64,000 nucleotides of DNA, taken from NCBI RefSeq assembly GCF_030518795.1, contig NZ_CP130427.1:1-64000 (forward strand), in the 5' to 3' direction. Source of the DNA: Micromonospora sp. NBRC 110009. Lineage in GTDB: Bacteria > Actinomycetota > Actinomycetes > Mycobacteriales > Micromonosporaceae. Below, piece after piece: positions 18,033 to 25,370 of this stretch. A program made the translations under genes and the position numbers. The notes under the pieces are model-generated. The model was given only the letters and a program-made list of their open reading frames with translations. It searched no databases and was not told where the DNA came from. Every line of letters starts with the position of its first letter. The stretch's first letter is position 1.

Positions 18033-18068
18033 CGCGCGGTCGGACAAGCCGGTACTAGGCTCGGTCGG

Positions 18069-19052
18069 GTGGACCAGCGCAGCTTCGACCGGCTCGGCCG
18101 GCACGTCGGCATCATCGGCCTCGGCGCCTGGCAGCTCGGCGCCGACTGGGGTGAGGTGAGCGAGAGCGCCGCTCTCGACGTCCTGGCCGCCGCCGTGGAC
18201 GCCGGCGTCACCTTCCTGGACACCGCCGACGTGTACGGCGACGGTCGCAGCGAGCAGCTCATCGGCCGGTTCCTCCGGGAGCGCCCCGGGCACGGGCTGA
18301 CGGTGGCCACCAAGATGGGCCGGCGGGTGCCGCAGACGCCCGAGGCGTACACCCTGGACAACTTCCGCGCCTGGACCGACCGCTCCCGGGCCAACCTCGG
18401 GGTGGACACCCTCGACCTGGTGCAGCTGCACTGCCCGCCCAGCGCGGTCTTCGCCGACGACCGGGTCTTCGACGCCCTGGACACCCTGGTCGGCGAGAAG
18501 CGGGTCGCCGGGTACGGAGTCAGTGTCGAGACCTGCGACCAGGCGCTCACCGCCATCGCCCGTCCCGGCGTGGCCAGCGTGCAGATCATCCTCAACGCGG
18601 TCCGGCACAAGCCCCTGGAGCAGGTGCTGCCCGCCGCCGCGGCGGCCGGGGTCGGCATCATCGCCCGGGTGCCCCTGGCCAGCGGCCTGCTCTCCGGCCG
18701 GTACGACGAGCACACCACCTTCCCGGCGAACGACCACCGGAACTTCAACCGGCACGGCGAGTCCTTCGACGTCGGCGAAACCTTCTCCGGCGTCGACTAC
18801 GACCTCGGCCTGGCCGCCGTGCGCCGGCTCGCCCCGCTGGTCGGCGACGACCGCACCATGGCCCAGTTCGCGCTCCGCTGGATCCTCGACCAGCCCGGCG
18901 TCACCGTGGTCATCCCGGGCGCCCGCAACGCCGAGCAGGCCCGACGCAACGCCGCCGCGGCCGAACTGCCGCCGCTGACCGAAGTGGAGCTGGCCGCCGT
19001 CCGCGCCACCTACGACGAGCTGATCCGGCCGCAGGTGCACGACCGGTGGTGA
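18069..19052 (+). CDS. Aldo/keto reductase
   Basis: A 327-residue aldo/keto reductase different from the one at 6517. Catalytic residues appear in FLDTADVYGDGRSEQ (Asp, Tyr), VATKMGRR (Lys) and LVQLHCPP (His); GVTVVIPGARNAEQARRN is the cofactor-phosphate segment. GTG start; TACTAG at 18052-18057 could be a -10 element, which would make the mRNA leader very short. Physiological substrate unknown. Confidence 0.86.
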   Translation: MDQRSFDRLGRHVGIIGLGAWQLGADWGEVSESAALDVLAAAVDAGVTFLDTADVYGDGRSEQLIGRFLRERPGHGLTVATKMGRRVPQTPEAYTLDNFRAWTDRSRANLGVDTLDLVQLHCPPSAVFADDRVFDALDTLVGEKRVAGYGVSVETCDQALTAIARPGVASVQIILNAVRHKPLEQVLPAAAAAGVGIIARVPLASGLLSGRYDEHTTFPANDHRNFNRHGESFDVGETFSGVDYDLGLAAVRRLAPLVGDDRTMAQFALRWILDQPGVTVVIPGARNAEQARRNAAAAELPPLTEVELAAVRATYDELIRPQVHDRW

Positions 19053-19143
19053 CCCGGGCCCGCCGGCCCCTCGGCGCGGCGTCGCCGGGGGCCGGCGCGG
19101 GCGGGCATGCTGGAATCGGACGGGCGCCGGCGGAAGGGGAACG

Positions 19144-19341
19144 ATGAGGGGCTGGTTCCGGCTCACCGTGGGGCTGCTGGCCGTCGTGCTCGGCGCGCTC
19201 TGGACCGTGCAGGGGCTGGGCTACGTGAGCGGCAGCCTGCTGACCGGCCGGCGGGTGTGGACAGCCGTCGGGCCGGTCGTGGTCCTGATCGGACTCGTCG
19301 CGCTCTGGTACGGCATGCGGGCCCGCCGCCGGCGCGGCTGA
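19144..19341 (+). CDS. Small two-helix membrane protein
   Basis: A 65-residue protein with two hydrophobic helices (about residues 6-26 and 40-58) and a basic C-terminus RARRRRG. GGAAGGGGAACG forms a good ribosome-binding site before the ATG. Small actinobacterial membrane proteins of this layout are common and of unknown function. It ends in front of a strong terminator. Confidence 0.62.
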   Translation: MRGWFRLTVGLLAVVLGALWTVQGLGYVSGSLLTGRRVWTAVGPVVVLIGLVALWYGMRARRRRG

Positions 19342-19367
19342 CGTCGAGCGGTGTCCCCGAACGTGAA

Positions 19368-19400
19368 AAGCCCCGCATCCCGGAACGGGACGCGGGGCTT
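19368..19400. terminator. Strong intrinsic terminator
   Basis: AAGCCCCGC (19368-19376) pairs with GCGGGGCTT (19392-19400), with an inner TCCC/GGGA stem and a five-base loop; A-run before and TT after suit termination in either direction. It separates the convergent small membrane protein and cold-shock genes. Confidence 0.78.
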
Positions 19401-19430
19401 CGTGCCGACCGGCGCGGCCGGCTCGGTAGC

Positions 19431-19634
19431 TCAGATGGGGCGGACCTGCTCGGCCTGCGGACCCTTCTGACCCTGGGCGATCTCGAACTCCACCCGCTGG
19501 TTCTCCTCCAGCGTGCGGTAGCCGCTGGACTGGATGGCCGAGAAGTGGACGAACACGTCAGCACCCCCGCCGTCGACGGTGATGAAGCCGAAGCCCTTGT
19601 CAGCGTTGAACCACTTCACGGTTCCCTGCGCCAT
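19431..19634 (-). CDS. Cold-shock protein (CspA family)
   Basis: A 67-residue single cold-shock domain, [19 protein letters not shown]..., with the RNP1 KGFGFI and RNP2 VFVHF motifs that bind single-stranded RNA/DNA. It probably acts as an RNA chaperone. AGAAGGAGATACAC gives an excellent ribosome-binding site. About 285 bases to the next upstream gene contain no ORF and could form a long 5' leader, as is frequent for csp genes. Confidence 0.95.
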   Translation of the reverse strand: MAQGTVKWFNADKGFGFITVDGGGADVFVHFSAIQSSGYRTLEENQRVEFEIAQGQKGPQAEQVRPI

Positions 19635-19876
19635 GTGTATCTCCTTCTAAAACTGGCGGCCGAGCACGCCGTGCGGCCGATTGGCCGTTTTCGAGCAGCG
19701 GCGCCTGAGGCGGCCCCCGGTGAAGGAGACTTCTCTCAACCCACGCGTCTCTCAACAGCGTGAGACAGCAAACCACGTACGCAAAAACTTCGCACAGCCT
19801 ACCGGACGAATTTCTCCGACATGTGACCTGACGGTTGCGGCAGATCCACTGGCCGGACCGGCCGGGCCGTGCGAAA

Positions 19877-19905
19877 GGCCCCTTACCCATGGCGGGAAAG
19901 GGGCC
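19877..19905. terminator. Terminator of the DUF4235 operon
   Basis: GGCCCCTTACCC (19877-19888) pairs with GGGAAAGGGGCC (19894-19905) with one mismatch and a five-base loop, starting 16 bases past the stop at 19921 in the direction of transcription of the three-gene membrane operon. Confidence 0.65.
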
Positions 19906-19920
19906 GACGCAGGCCGCGGA

Positions 19921-20193
19921 TCAGTTGGGCCAGTGGCCGGTGAGCCGGCGTACGCCGACCGCCCCGCTCCGGTCCACGGCGGCCCGGACGACCGCGAAGA
20001 TCGCGCCCTGCAGCGCCGCGGCGGCCAGGATCTCCCCCCAGCCACGGTCCTCGTCGGTGGCGCTGGGCGCCTCGCCGTCGCCCGCCGTGACCTTCCAGAC
20101 CTGCCGGAAGATGACTCCGGCGACCGTGCCGGCGGCCAGCCCGAGGAGCACCCCGACGGGCTTGTAGGCGGCCTTGCCGATCCTGTTGCTCAC
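19921..20193 (-). CDS. DUF4235 membrane protein
   Basis: A 90-residue protein with an N-terminal YKPVGVLLGLAAGTVAGVIFRQVWK helix and a second helical segment EILAAAALQGAIFAVVRAAVDR, the usual DUF4235 pattern. Function unknown. The GTG start overlaps the DUF3618 stop (GTGA). Third gene of a coupled operon with the DUF3618 and holin-like genes, a set often found together in actinomycetes. Confidence 0.78.
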   Translation of the reverse strand: MSNRIGKAAYKPVGVLLGLAAGTVAGVIFRQVWKVTAGDGEAPSATDEDRGWGEILAAAALQGAIFAVVRAAVDRSGAVGVRRLTGHWPN

Positions 20194-20531
20194 CTGCGCC
20201 TCCCCCGCACGATCACCAGCACCACGGCGGTGGCCACGGCGCCGGCCGCCACGGCCGCCCACGGCAGCGGGCTGCGCCCGACCGCCCCGCCCTTCCGGTA
20301 CGCCTGCGCCCGGACCCGCCGGGCCTTCGCCGCCGCCCGCCCGCGCATCCGGGCCATGGTCAGCGCCGCCTGCTCCCGCATCCGCGCCTTCGCCTGCTCG
20401 GCGGACTGCCGGAGCAGGGTCTTGACGTCGGCCCTGGCGGCCAACAGCTCCATCGTCTCACCCAGCTCCACCCGGGTCCGGCGGATCTCCTCGCGGAGCG
20501 CCGCCACGTCCCCGGTCCCGTTGCCGGTCAT
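20190..20531 (-). CDS. DUF3618 domain protein
   Basis: A 113-residue protein. The N-terminus carries the DUF3618 signature LREEIRRTRVELGETMELLAAR, then an amphipathic helical region rich in Arg/Ala (possible coiled coil), and a C-terminal membrane helix (about residues 92-110) ending VRGRRR. Probably membrane-anchored with a cytoplasmic helical domain. Both ends overlap its neighbours by ATGA and GTGA, so the three proteins are likely made together. Function unknown. Confidence 0.78.
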   Translation of the reverse strand: MTGNGTGDVAALREEIRRTRVELGETMELLAARADVKTLLRQSAEQAKARMREQAALTMARMRGRAAAKARRVRAQAYRKGGAVGRSPLPWAAVAAGAVATAVVLVIVRGRRR

Positions 20532-20962
20532 GCCCGCCTCCCGTCCTTCACCGCGGCGGTGACGGTGTCCACGTCCGCCCGGACGCTGCGGACCGTCGCC
20601 TCCGGCACCGGCGGGACGGCACGGCTGACCTGCTTCTTCCCGACCAGGGCGAAGATCCCGGCGAGCAGGAAGAGCGCCACCGCCACGATCAGGGCGGCCA
20701 GCCACGCGGGCATCACCAGCGCCAGCAGCAGGATCACCGCGGCGACCAGCGCGCCGGCGCCGTAGAGGGCCATCACCCCGCCGCCGCCGAACAGACCGAT
20801 CCCGATCCCCGCGTGCTTGCCCTTCTTGGTCAGTTCCGCCCGGGCCAGGGCCAGTTCGTCCCGCACCAGGCGGGAGACCTGCTCGGTGGCCCGCTGCACC
20901 AGTTCGGCGGTGGACGGCTCGCTCCCGTTCCGGGACGTGCTGCGACTCGCGACGTCAGCCAT
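20528..20962 (-). CDS. Holin-like protein (phage holin superfamily III / DUF1469)
   Basis: A 144-residue protein: an N-terminal soluble helix (LVQRATEQVSRLVRDELALARAEL) followed by two long membrane helices (about 52-75 and 83-108). The family name comes from phage holins, but chromosomal members like this, in an operon with DUF3618 and DUF4235, are housekeeping or stress envelope proteins; no lysis genes are nearby. AAAGGAGG gives a strong ribosome-binding site. Candidate promoters: GATT-N16-GGGCAT just upstream, and GTTT-N15-GGGGAC at 21083-21107. Confidence 0.76.
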   Translation of the reverse strand: MADVASRSTSRNGSEPSTAELVQRATEQVSRLVRDELALARAELTKKGKHAGIGIGLFGGGGVMALYGAGALVAAVILLLALVMPAWLAALIVAVALFLLAGIFALVGKKQVSRAVPPVPEATVRSVRADVDTVTAAVKDGRRA

Positions 20963-21082
20963 GCTGTCCTCCTTTCATCATCACCGCGCTGTATGCCCGG
21001 AGTCGCCGCCCGTCAATCCTGCGCGGAGCACCACCGGACGTCCGGCCGCCGGGGCGGACCGGAACCGGGGCGTGCGCAGCAG

Positions 21083-21107
21083 GTCCCCCGGAACGCGCGG
21101 ACCAAAC
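21083..21107 (-). promoter_or_regulatory. Possible sigma-B-type promoter of the holin-like operon
   Basis: On the minus strand GTTT (21107-21104), 15 bases, GGGGAC (21088-21083), one mismatch from GTTT-N15-GGGTAC. It is 120 bases before the gene start at 20962. A closer alternative is GATT-N16-GGGCAT around 20990-21020. Both are weak taken alone. Confidence 0.3.
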
Positions 21108-21200
21108 GCACCAGGCGCGAATCTCCCCGGGTCGGGGTGCCCATCCCGTCCGGCAGGTGCAACGGCCGCGCCCCCGGCGAGGTCACGACGGCGGACGCGC

Positions 21201-21236
21201 GGAGCCCCCGGCGCCACGCGGGCGACCGGGGGCTCC
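21201..21236 (-). terminator. Terminator downstream of the MscS-like gene
   Basis: GGAGCCCCCGG (21201-21211) pairs perfectly with CCGGGGGCTCC (21226-21236) around a 14-base loop, beginning 14 bases past the stop at 21250. Confidence 0.62.
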
Positions 21237-21249
21237 GGAGGGGTTGGGT

Positions 21250-22446
21250 TCAGCGGCGGGAGTCGACCGGCTCGTCCGGGCCGACGAAGACCTCGCTGCG
21301 CGCCTCGCCGTCCTCGCTGCCACCGAAGAGCCGCGCGTCGTCCGGCATCTCGGTGTCGGGCAGCCGCCGGGCCGGCCGGCGCGACCGCACCGCCTGCCAG
21401 GGCAGCGCGCCCGAGGCGTCGCCGACCTCGGCGCGCGTCCGGGGCAGCGCGGTCGGCTGGTGGTCGCGGACCCAGGCCACCAGGTGCTCGCGGACCAGGC
21501 AGCGCAGGTCCCACAGGCTGCCCGCGTCGGCGGCGCTGACCAGGGCGCGCACCGTGACCGTGCCGCCGGTGGCGTCGGTCACCTGGAGCACGCAGACCCG
21601 GCCGTCCCACAGCTCGCTGGACTCGACCAGGCGGCGCAGCTCCTGCCGCATCGCCTGCACCGGGATGGCCCAGTCGAGGTCGAACTCGGCGGTGCCGAGC
21701 ACCGCCGCCTCGGTGCGGGTCCAGTTCTGGAACGGGGTCCTGGTGAAGTACGAGGTGGGCAGGATCAACCGGCGGTCGTCCCAGATCTGCACCACCACGT
21801 AGCTGAGGGTCAGCTCCTCGATCCGGCCCCACTCCCCCTCCACCACGACCACGTCGTCGAGGCGTACCGCGTCGCTGAAGGCGAGCTGGATGCCGGCGAA
21901 GACGTTGCCCAGCAGGCTCTGCGCGGCGAGGGCGGCGACCGCGGCGACCACACCGGCGGAGGTCAGCACGCCGGCGCCGATGCCGCGGACGGCGGGGAAG
22001 GTCATCAGCATCACGCCCACGGCCAGGATGACCACCACCGCGATGGTGAGCCGGCGCAGCATCACCACCTGGGTCCGCACCCGCCGGGCGTGCCGGTTGT
22101 TCGGCACGTCCACCCGGAACCGAGCGAGCGCGGTGTCCTCGATCACCACCAGGAGCGAGGCCAGCAGCCAGGCCGCCGCGGCGATCAGCGCCAGCACCAG
22201 GACGTGCAGGACGAGCTGCCGCCACGGGCTGCCCACCGCGTAGCGCGTGGTGAACCGGACGCCGAACTGCACGGCGAGCACGGTCGCGGCCACCTGGAAG
22301 GGGCGGTGCGAGTGATCGGTGAGCTCGGTCATCAGCAGCGAACGCCGGCCGAGCCGCCGGGCCAGCCGGTGCACCACCTCGACCAGCAACAGCGCGACCG
22401 CCGCCGCGACGAGCGCGGCGGCGGCCGTTTCGAGGTAGCTCCGCAC
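21250..22446 (-). CDS. MscS-family mechanosensitive ion channel
   Basis: A 398-residue membrane protein. Three to four N-terminal helices precede the pore-lining helix GVVAAVAALAAQSLLGNVFAG (about residues 160-185), followed by the MscS beta domain (DVVVVEGEWGRIEELTLSYVVVQIWDDRRLILP) and a C-terminal alpha/beta domain. An extra charged 60-residue tail ends the protein. Such channels release solutes on osmotic downshock. GTG start with GGGAG seven bases upstream. Same strand as the DUF1206 gene, 74 bases apart. Confidence 0.87.
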   Translation of the reverse strand: MRSYLETAAAALVAAAVALLLVEVVHRLARRLGRRSLLMTELTDHSHRPFQVAATVLAVQFGVRFTTRYAVGSPWRQLVLHVLVLALIAAAAWLLASLLVVIEDTALARFRVDVPNNRHARRVRTQVVMLRRLTIAVVVILAVGVMLMTFPAVRGIGAGVLTSAGVVAAVAALAAQSLLGNVFAGIQLAFSDAVRLDDVVVVEGEWGRIEELTLSYVVVQIWDDRRLILPTSYFTRTPFQNWTRTEAAVLGTAEFDLDWAIPVQAMRQELRRLVESSELWDGRVCVLQVTDATGGTVTVRALVSAADAGSLWDLRCLVREHLVAWVRDHQPTALPRTRAEVGDASGALPWQAVRSRRPARRLPDTEMPDDARLFGGSEDGEARSEVFVGPDEPVDSRR

Positions 22447-22520
22447 GGACGTTCTCCCTCCAGCCGGCGCGAATCGGGCAAAGGCCCAATGGTGCCTGCC
22501 GGACCGGATATCGACCAGGA

Positions 22521-23342
22521 TCAGACGCGGCGGTACCGGGACTGGAGGAAGCAGTAGATCCCGAAGGCGGCGATGCCGAGCGCCATGAGCGTCAGCAGCA
22601 CCGGCCCGTACGACTGGTCGCGCAGGGTGCGCAGGGCGGCGTCCAGGCCCCGGGCCTTCTCCGGGTCGTACCGGACCGCCGCAACCACGATCAGCAGGCC
22701 GGTGACGGCGAAGACGGCGCCCCGGGCGGCGTACCCGGCCATGCCGAGGCGGCGGGTCAGGGTGTGCGTCCTCGGGCTCATCTGCCCGGTCTTGAGATTC
22801 CGCTCGAACTTCTTCTTCAGGCCGTAGATCACCATGCCGATGCCGACCGCGGCGAGCACCAGACCGGCCAGCCCGACCAGCCAGCGGCCGCCGGTGGCGG
22901 CCATCAGCTTCTCGGAGAGCTGTTGCTGCTGCTGTGCGGCGTTGGCGCTGGCGTCCTGGAAGACCTTGATCGCGGTCCAGCCCAGCCAGACGAAGACGAT
23001 GGTGCGCACGACGGAGGCGATCCGCTCGAAGAGCTTCTCCTTGCCGCGCAGGAAGCGGTGCCCGATCACGGCCTCGAACGCCTGCCAGAGCGCCATGGCG
23101 AACAGCCCCACGGCGATCGCGACCAGCAGGAACTTGCCGAGCGGCTGGGCGCCCAGGGTCCGCAGAGCGCCGTTCTGGTTGCCCTCCTCCCCCGACTTGC
23201 CGAAGGCGATCTGGAGCGCGAGCCAGGCGAAGAGGAGGTGCACGATCCCGTAGCCGATGAATCCGGCCCGGGTCAACAGTTCGAGCCACCTGCTCTTCGC
23301 GGCCTGGGCGGCGGTGGCTTCGGCGTTCCCGGTGAGTGACAT
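22521..23342 (-). CDS. DUF1206 membrane protein
   Basis: A 273-residue protein built from three repeats of a two-helix DUF1206 unit, each opening with an RxGxxxYGxVxLL-like motif: RAGFIGYGIVHLLFA, TGGRWLVGLAGLVLA and RLGMAGYAARGAVFAVTG. Six membrane helices are expected. A glutamine-rich loop (NAAQQQQQLSE) joins repeats one and two. Function unknown. ATG chosen at MSLTGNAEAT; spacing to GGAG is long, so an upstream start cannot be excluded. Confidence 0.82.
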   Translation of the reverse strand: MSLTGNAEATAAQAAKSRWLELLTRAGFIGYGIVHLLFAWLALQIAFGKSGEEGNQNGALRTLGAQPLGKFLLVAIAVGLFAMALWQAFEAVIGHRFLRGKEKLFERIASVVRTIVFVWLGWTAIKVFQDASANAAQQQQQLSEKLMAATGGRWLVGLAGLVLAAVGIGMVIYGLKKKFERNLKTGQMSPRTHTLTRRLGMAGYAARGAVFAVTGLLIVVAAVRYDPEKARGLDAALRTLRDQSYGPVLLTLMALGIAAFGIYCFLQSRYRRV

Positions 23343-23405
23343 GGCGCCACAATCTCCGGATGCGAAGATTTCCAAACGTCGGCCACCGCCGCCCCGGCCT
23401 GCGGG

Positions 23406-23771
23406 TCAGCTGTTGGGGTTGCGCGCCACCCGGATGACGACCTGCTGGTCGGTGACGCTGTCCAGGCTCACCTGGAAGCCGCCGGCCTCGGTGGCCTGCT
23501 GGCCGACGGTGAGCGAGAGCTGCTCCCCGGCCACCTCGACGGTGACCTGGTGGCCCTGGGCGCCGACCAGCTTCGCCTCGACGCCGAGGATGGTGGCGCT
23601 GGCCTCGACGCCCCGGTCGAAGGTGACGGTGCAGGCGTCCAGGCCGCAGTCGGTGGAGGCGCCCTCCGAGCTGCAACCGGCCAGCAGCGCGGCACCGAGC
23701 GCGAGGCCGGCCAGCAGGCCGGCGGCGCGGCGGACGGGGGTCAACGAGGGGGAAACGCGTCGGTTCGTCAC
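23406..23771 (-). CDS. Small secreted lipoprotein
   Basis: A 121-residue protein with basic N-terminus, hydrophobic stretch and a lipobox ALLAGC-S near residue 35. The mature part (about 87 residues) has two further cysteines (CGLDAC) and a beta-rich sequence with no charged catalytic signature. It should be attached to the outer face of the membrane. Function unknown. GTG start at 23771; divergent from the PLP enzyme at 23846. Confidence 0.6.
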   Translation of the reverse strand: MTNRRVSPSLTPVRRAAGLLAGLALGAALLAGCSSEGASTDCGLDACTVTFDRGVEASATILGVEAKLVGAQGHQVTVEVAGEQLSLTVGQQATEAGGFQVSLDSVTDQQVVIRVARNPNS

Positions 23772-23845
23772 CTGGACCAGGGTACGAGACGCGGGCCAGG
23801 CCGGTGCCCGCCGGTGATCGCCACCGGGCACGTTAGGGTCCCGGC

Positions 23846-25072
23846 ATGCCGTTCGACATCGCCCGCACCCGGGCCGCGTACCCCGCCCTGAGCGAGGGCT
23901 TCGTCCACTTCGACGGCGCCGGGGGCACCCAGACCGCCCGGCCGGTGATCGACGCGGTCGCCGCCGCGATGGGCGCCGCGATCGGCAACCGGAGCAGCGC
24001 CTTCGTCCCCGGCCGGCGGTCGCTGGACCTGGTTGCCGCCGCCCGCTCGGCGGTGGCGGACCTGGTCGGCGGGGACCCGGGGGGCGTGGTGCTGGGGCCG
24101 AGCGCCACGGCCCTGACGTACACCCTGGCCCGGACGCTCGGCGCGACCTGGCGCCAGGGCGACGAGGTGGTGGTCTCCCGGCTGGACCACGACGCGAACG
24201 TCCGGCCGTGGGTGCAGGCGGCCGCGGCGGCCGGCGCGACCGTCCGGTGGGCCGAGTTCGACCGGGTGACCGGGGAGCTGCCCGCCGGCCAGTACGAGGA
24301 GTTGGTCTCCGAGCGCACCCGGCTGGTGGCGGTGACGGCCGGCAGCAACGCCATCGGCACCGCGCCGGACGTGGCGGCGATCGCCAAGACCGCGCACGCG
24401 GCCGGCGCGCTGGTCTGCGTGGACGGGGTGCACGCGGTGCCGCACGGCCCCACCGACCTGGCGTCGCTCGGCGCGGACTTCCTGGTCACCAGCGCGTACA
24501 AGTGGTCGGGTCCGCATCTGGCGGCGATGGTCGCCGACCCGGCCCGGTGGGCGGCGCTGCGCCCGGCGAAGCTGCTCCCCTCCTCCGACGTGGTCCCGGA
24601 CCGGTTCGAGTACGGCACGCCGAGCTTCCCGCTGCTCGCCGGGGTGGCCGCCGCGGTGGACCACCTGGCCACCCTGGACCCGGACGCGACGGGCGGCCGC
24701 CGGGGCCGGGTCGTCGCCGGCCTGGCCGCCGCCCAGGCGCACGAGGAGGTCGTCTTCGAGCGGCTGCTCGCCGGCCTGGCCGCCCACCCGGCCGTCACCG
24801 TGTACGGCTCCCCCGTCCGGCGCTGCCCGACGGTGTCGTTCCGGGTGGCCGGGTCGTCGCCGGCACAGACGGCGGCGGCGCTGGGCGCGGCCGGTTTCTG
24901 TCTCTCCTCCGGCGACTACTACGCCTACGAGTACTTCCAGACGATGGGGCTGCGGGACAGCGGCGGCGCGGTCCGGGCCAGCGTCTACCACTACAACACC
25001 GTGGACGAGGTGGACCGGTTGCTGGCCGAACTGGACCGGCTGGCCGGTCCCGGGGAGACAATGGCCGGGTGA
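23846..25072 (+). CDS. Class V aminotransferase, cysteine desulfurase-like (VC1184 family)
   Basis: A 408-residue PLP enzyme. The Schiff-base lysine is K219 in TSAYKWSGPH; VDGVHAVPHG has the cofactor-stacking residues. It resembles the SufS/NifS fold but belongs to the VC1184-like branch. The usual active-site cysteine loop (RxGxHCA) is replaced by FCLSSGDYYAYEYF, so classical desulfurase activity is unlikely. The downstream acetyltransferase gene overlaps it by GTGA. Reaction unknown. Confidence 0.86.
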   Translation: MPFDIARTRAAYPALSEGFVHFDGAGGTQTARPVIDAVAAAMGAAIGNRSSAFVPGRRSLDLVAAARSAVADLVGGDPGGVVLGPSATALTYTLARTLGATWRQGDEVVVSRLDHDANVRPWVQAAAAAGATVRWAEFDRVTGELPAGQYEELVSERTRLVAVTAGSNAIGTAPDVAAIAKTAHAAGALVCVDGVHAVPHGPTDLASLGADFLVTSAYKWSGPHLAAMVADPARWAALRPAKLLPSSDVVPDRFEYGTPSFPLLAGVAAAVDHLATLDPDATGGRRGRVVAGLAAAQAHEEVVFERLLAGLAAHPAVTVYGSPVRRCPTVSFRVAGSSPAQTAAALGAAGFCLSSGDYYAYEYFQTMGLRDSGGAVRASVYHYNTVDEVDRLLAELDRLAGPGETMAG

Positions 25073-25359
25073 GCTTCCTGGTCGAGGACGACCCCGCCGA
25101 GCGCCGCTTCGAGATCCTGGTCGACGACGCGCTGGCCGGGTTCACCGCGTACCTGCCGCCGAGCGGCGCGGTGCTGGTCTTCACGCACACCGAGGTGGAG
25201 GACCGGTTCCGGAACATGGGCGTGGGCTCGGCGCTGATCCGCGGCACCCTGGACCAGATCCGCGAGCGCGGCGACCGGGTGGTGCCGGAGTGCCCGTTCA
25301 TGGCCGCGTTCATCGACCGGCACCCCCGGTACGCCGACCTGGTGGTCCCGAAGCCCTGA
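25069..25359 (+). CDS. Small GNAT-type N-acetyltransferase (YidJ-like)
   Basis: A 96-residue single-domain protein of the compact GCN5-related family. It contains FTHTEVEDRFRNMGVGSALIRG, whose RxxxGVG loop holds acetyl-CoA, and the conserved VVPECPFMAAFIDRHPRYADLV ending. It is about half the size of normal GNATs. GTG start overlaps the preceding stop codon, so both proteins are likely co-translated. Substrate unknown. Confidence 0.82.
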   Translation: MSFLVEDDPAERRFEILVDDALAGFTAYLPPSGAVLVFTHTEVEDRFRNMGVGSALIRGTLDQIRERGDRVVPECPFMAAFIDRHPRYADLVVPKP

Positions 25360-25370
25360 TCCCGCCGGGG

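Noticed and set aside
20528-20962. Prophage remnant suggested by the holin-like protein
   Set aside because: No endolysin, tail, integrase or att-like repeats nearby; the operon with DUF3618/DUF4235 is chromosomal in character.
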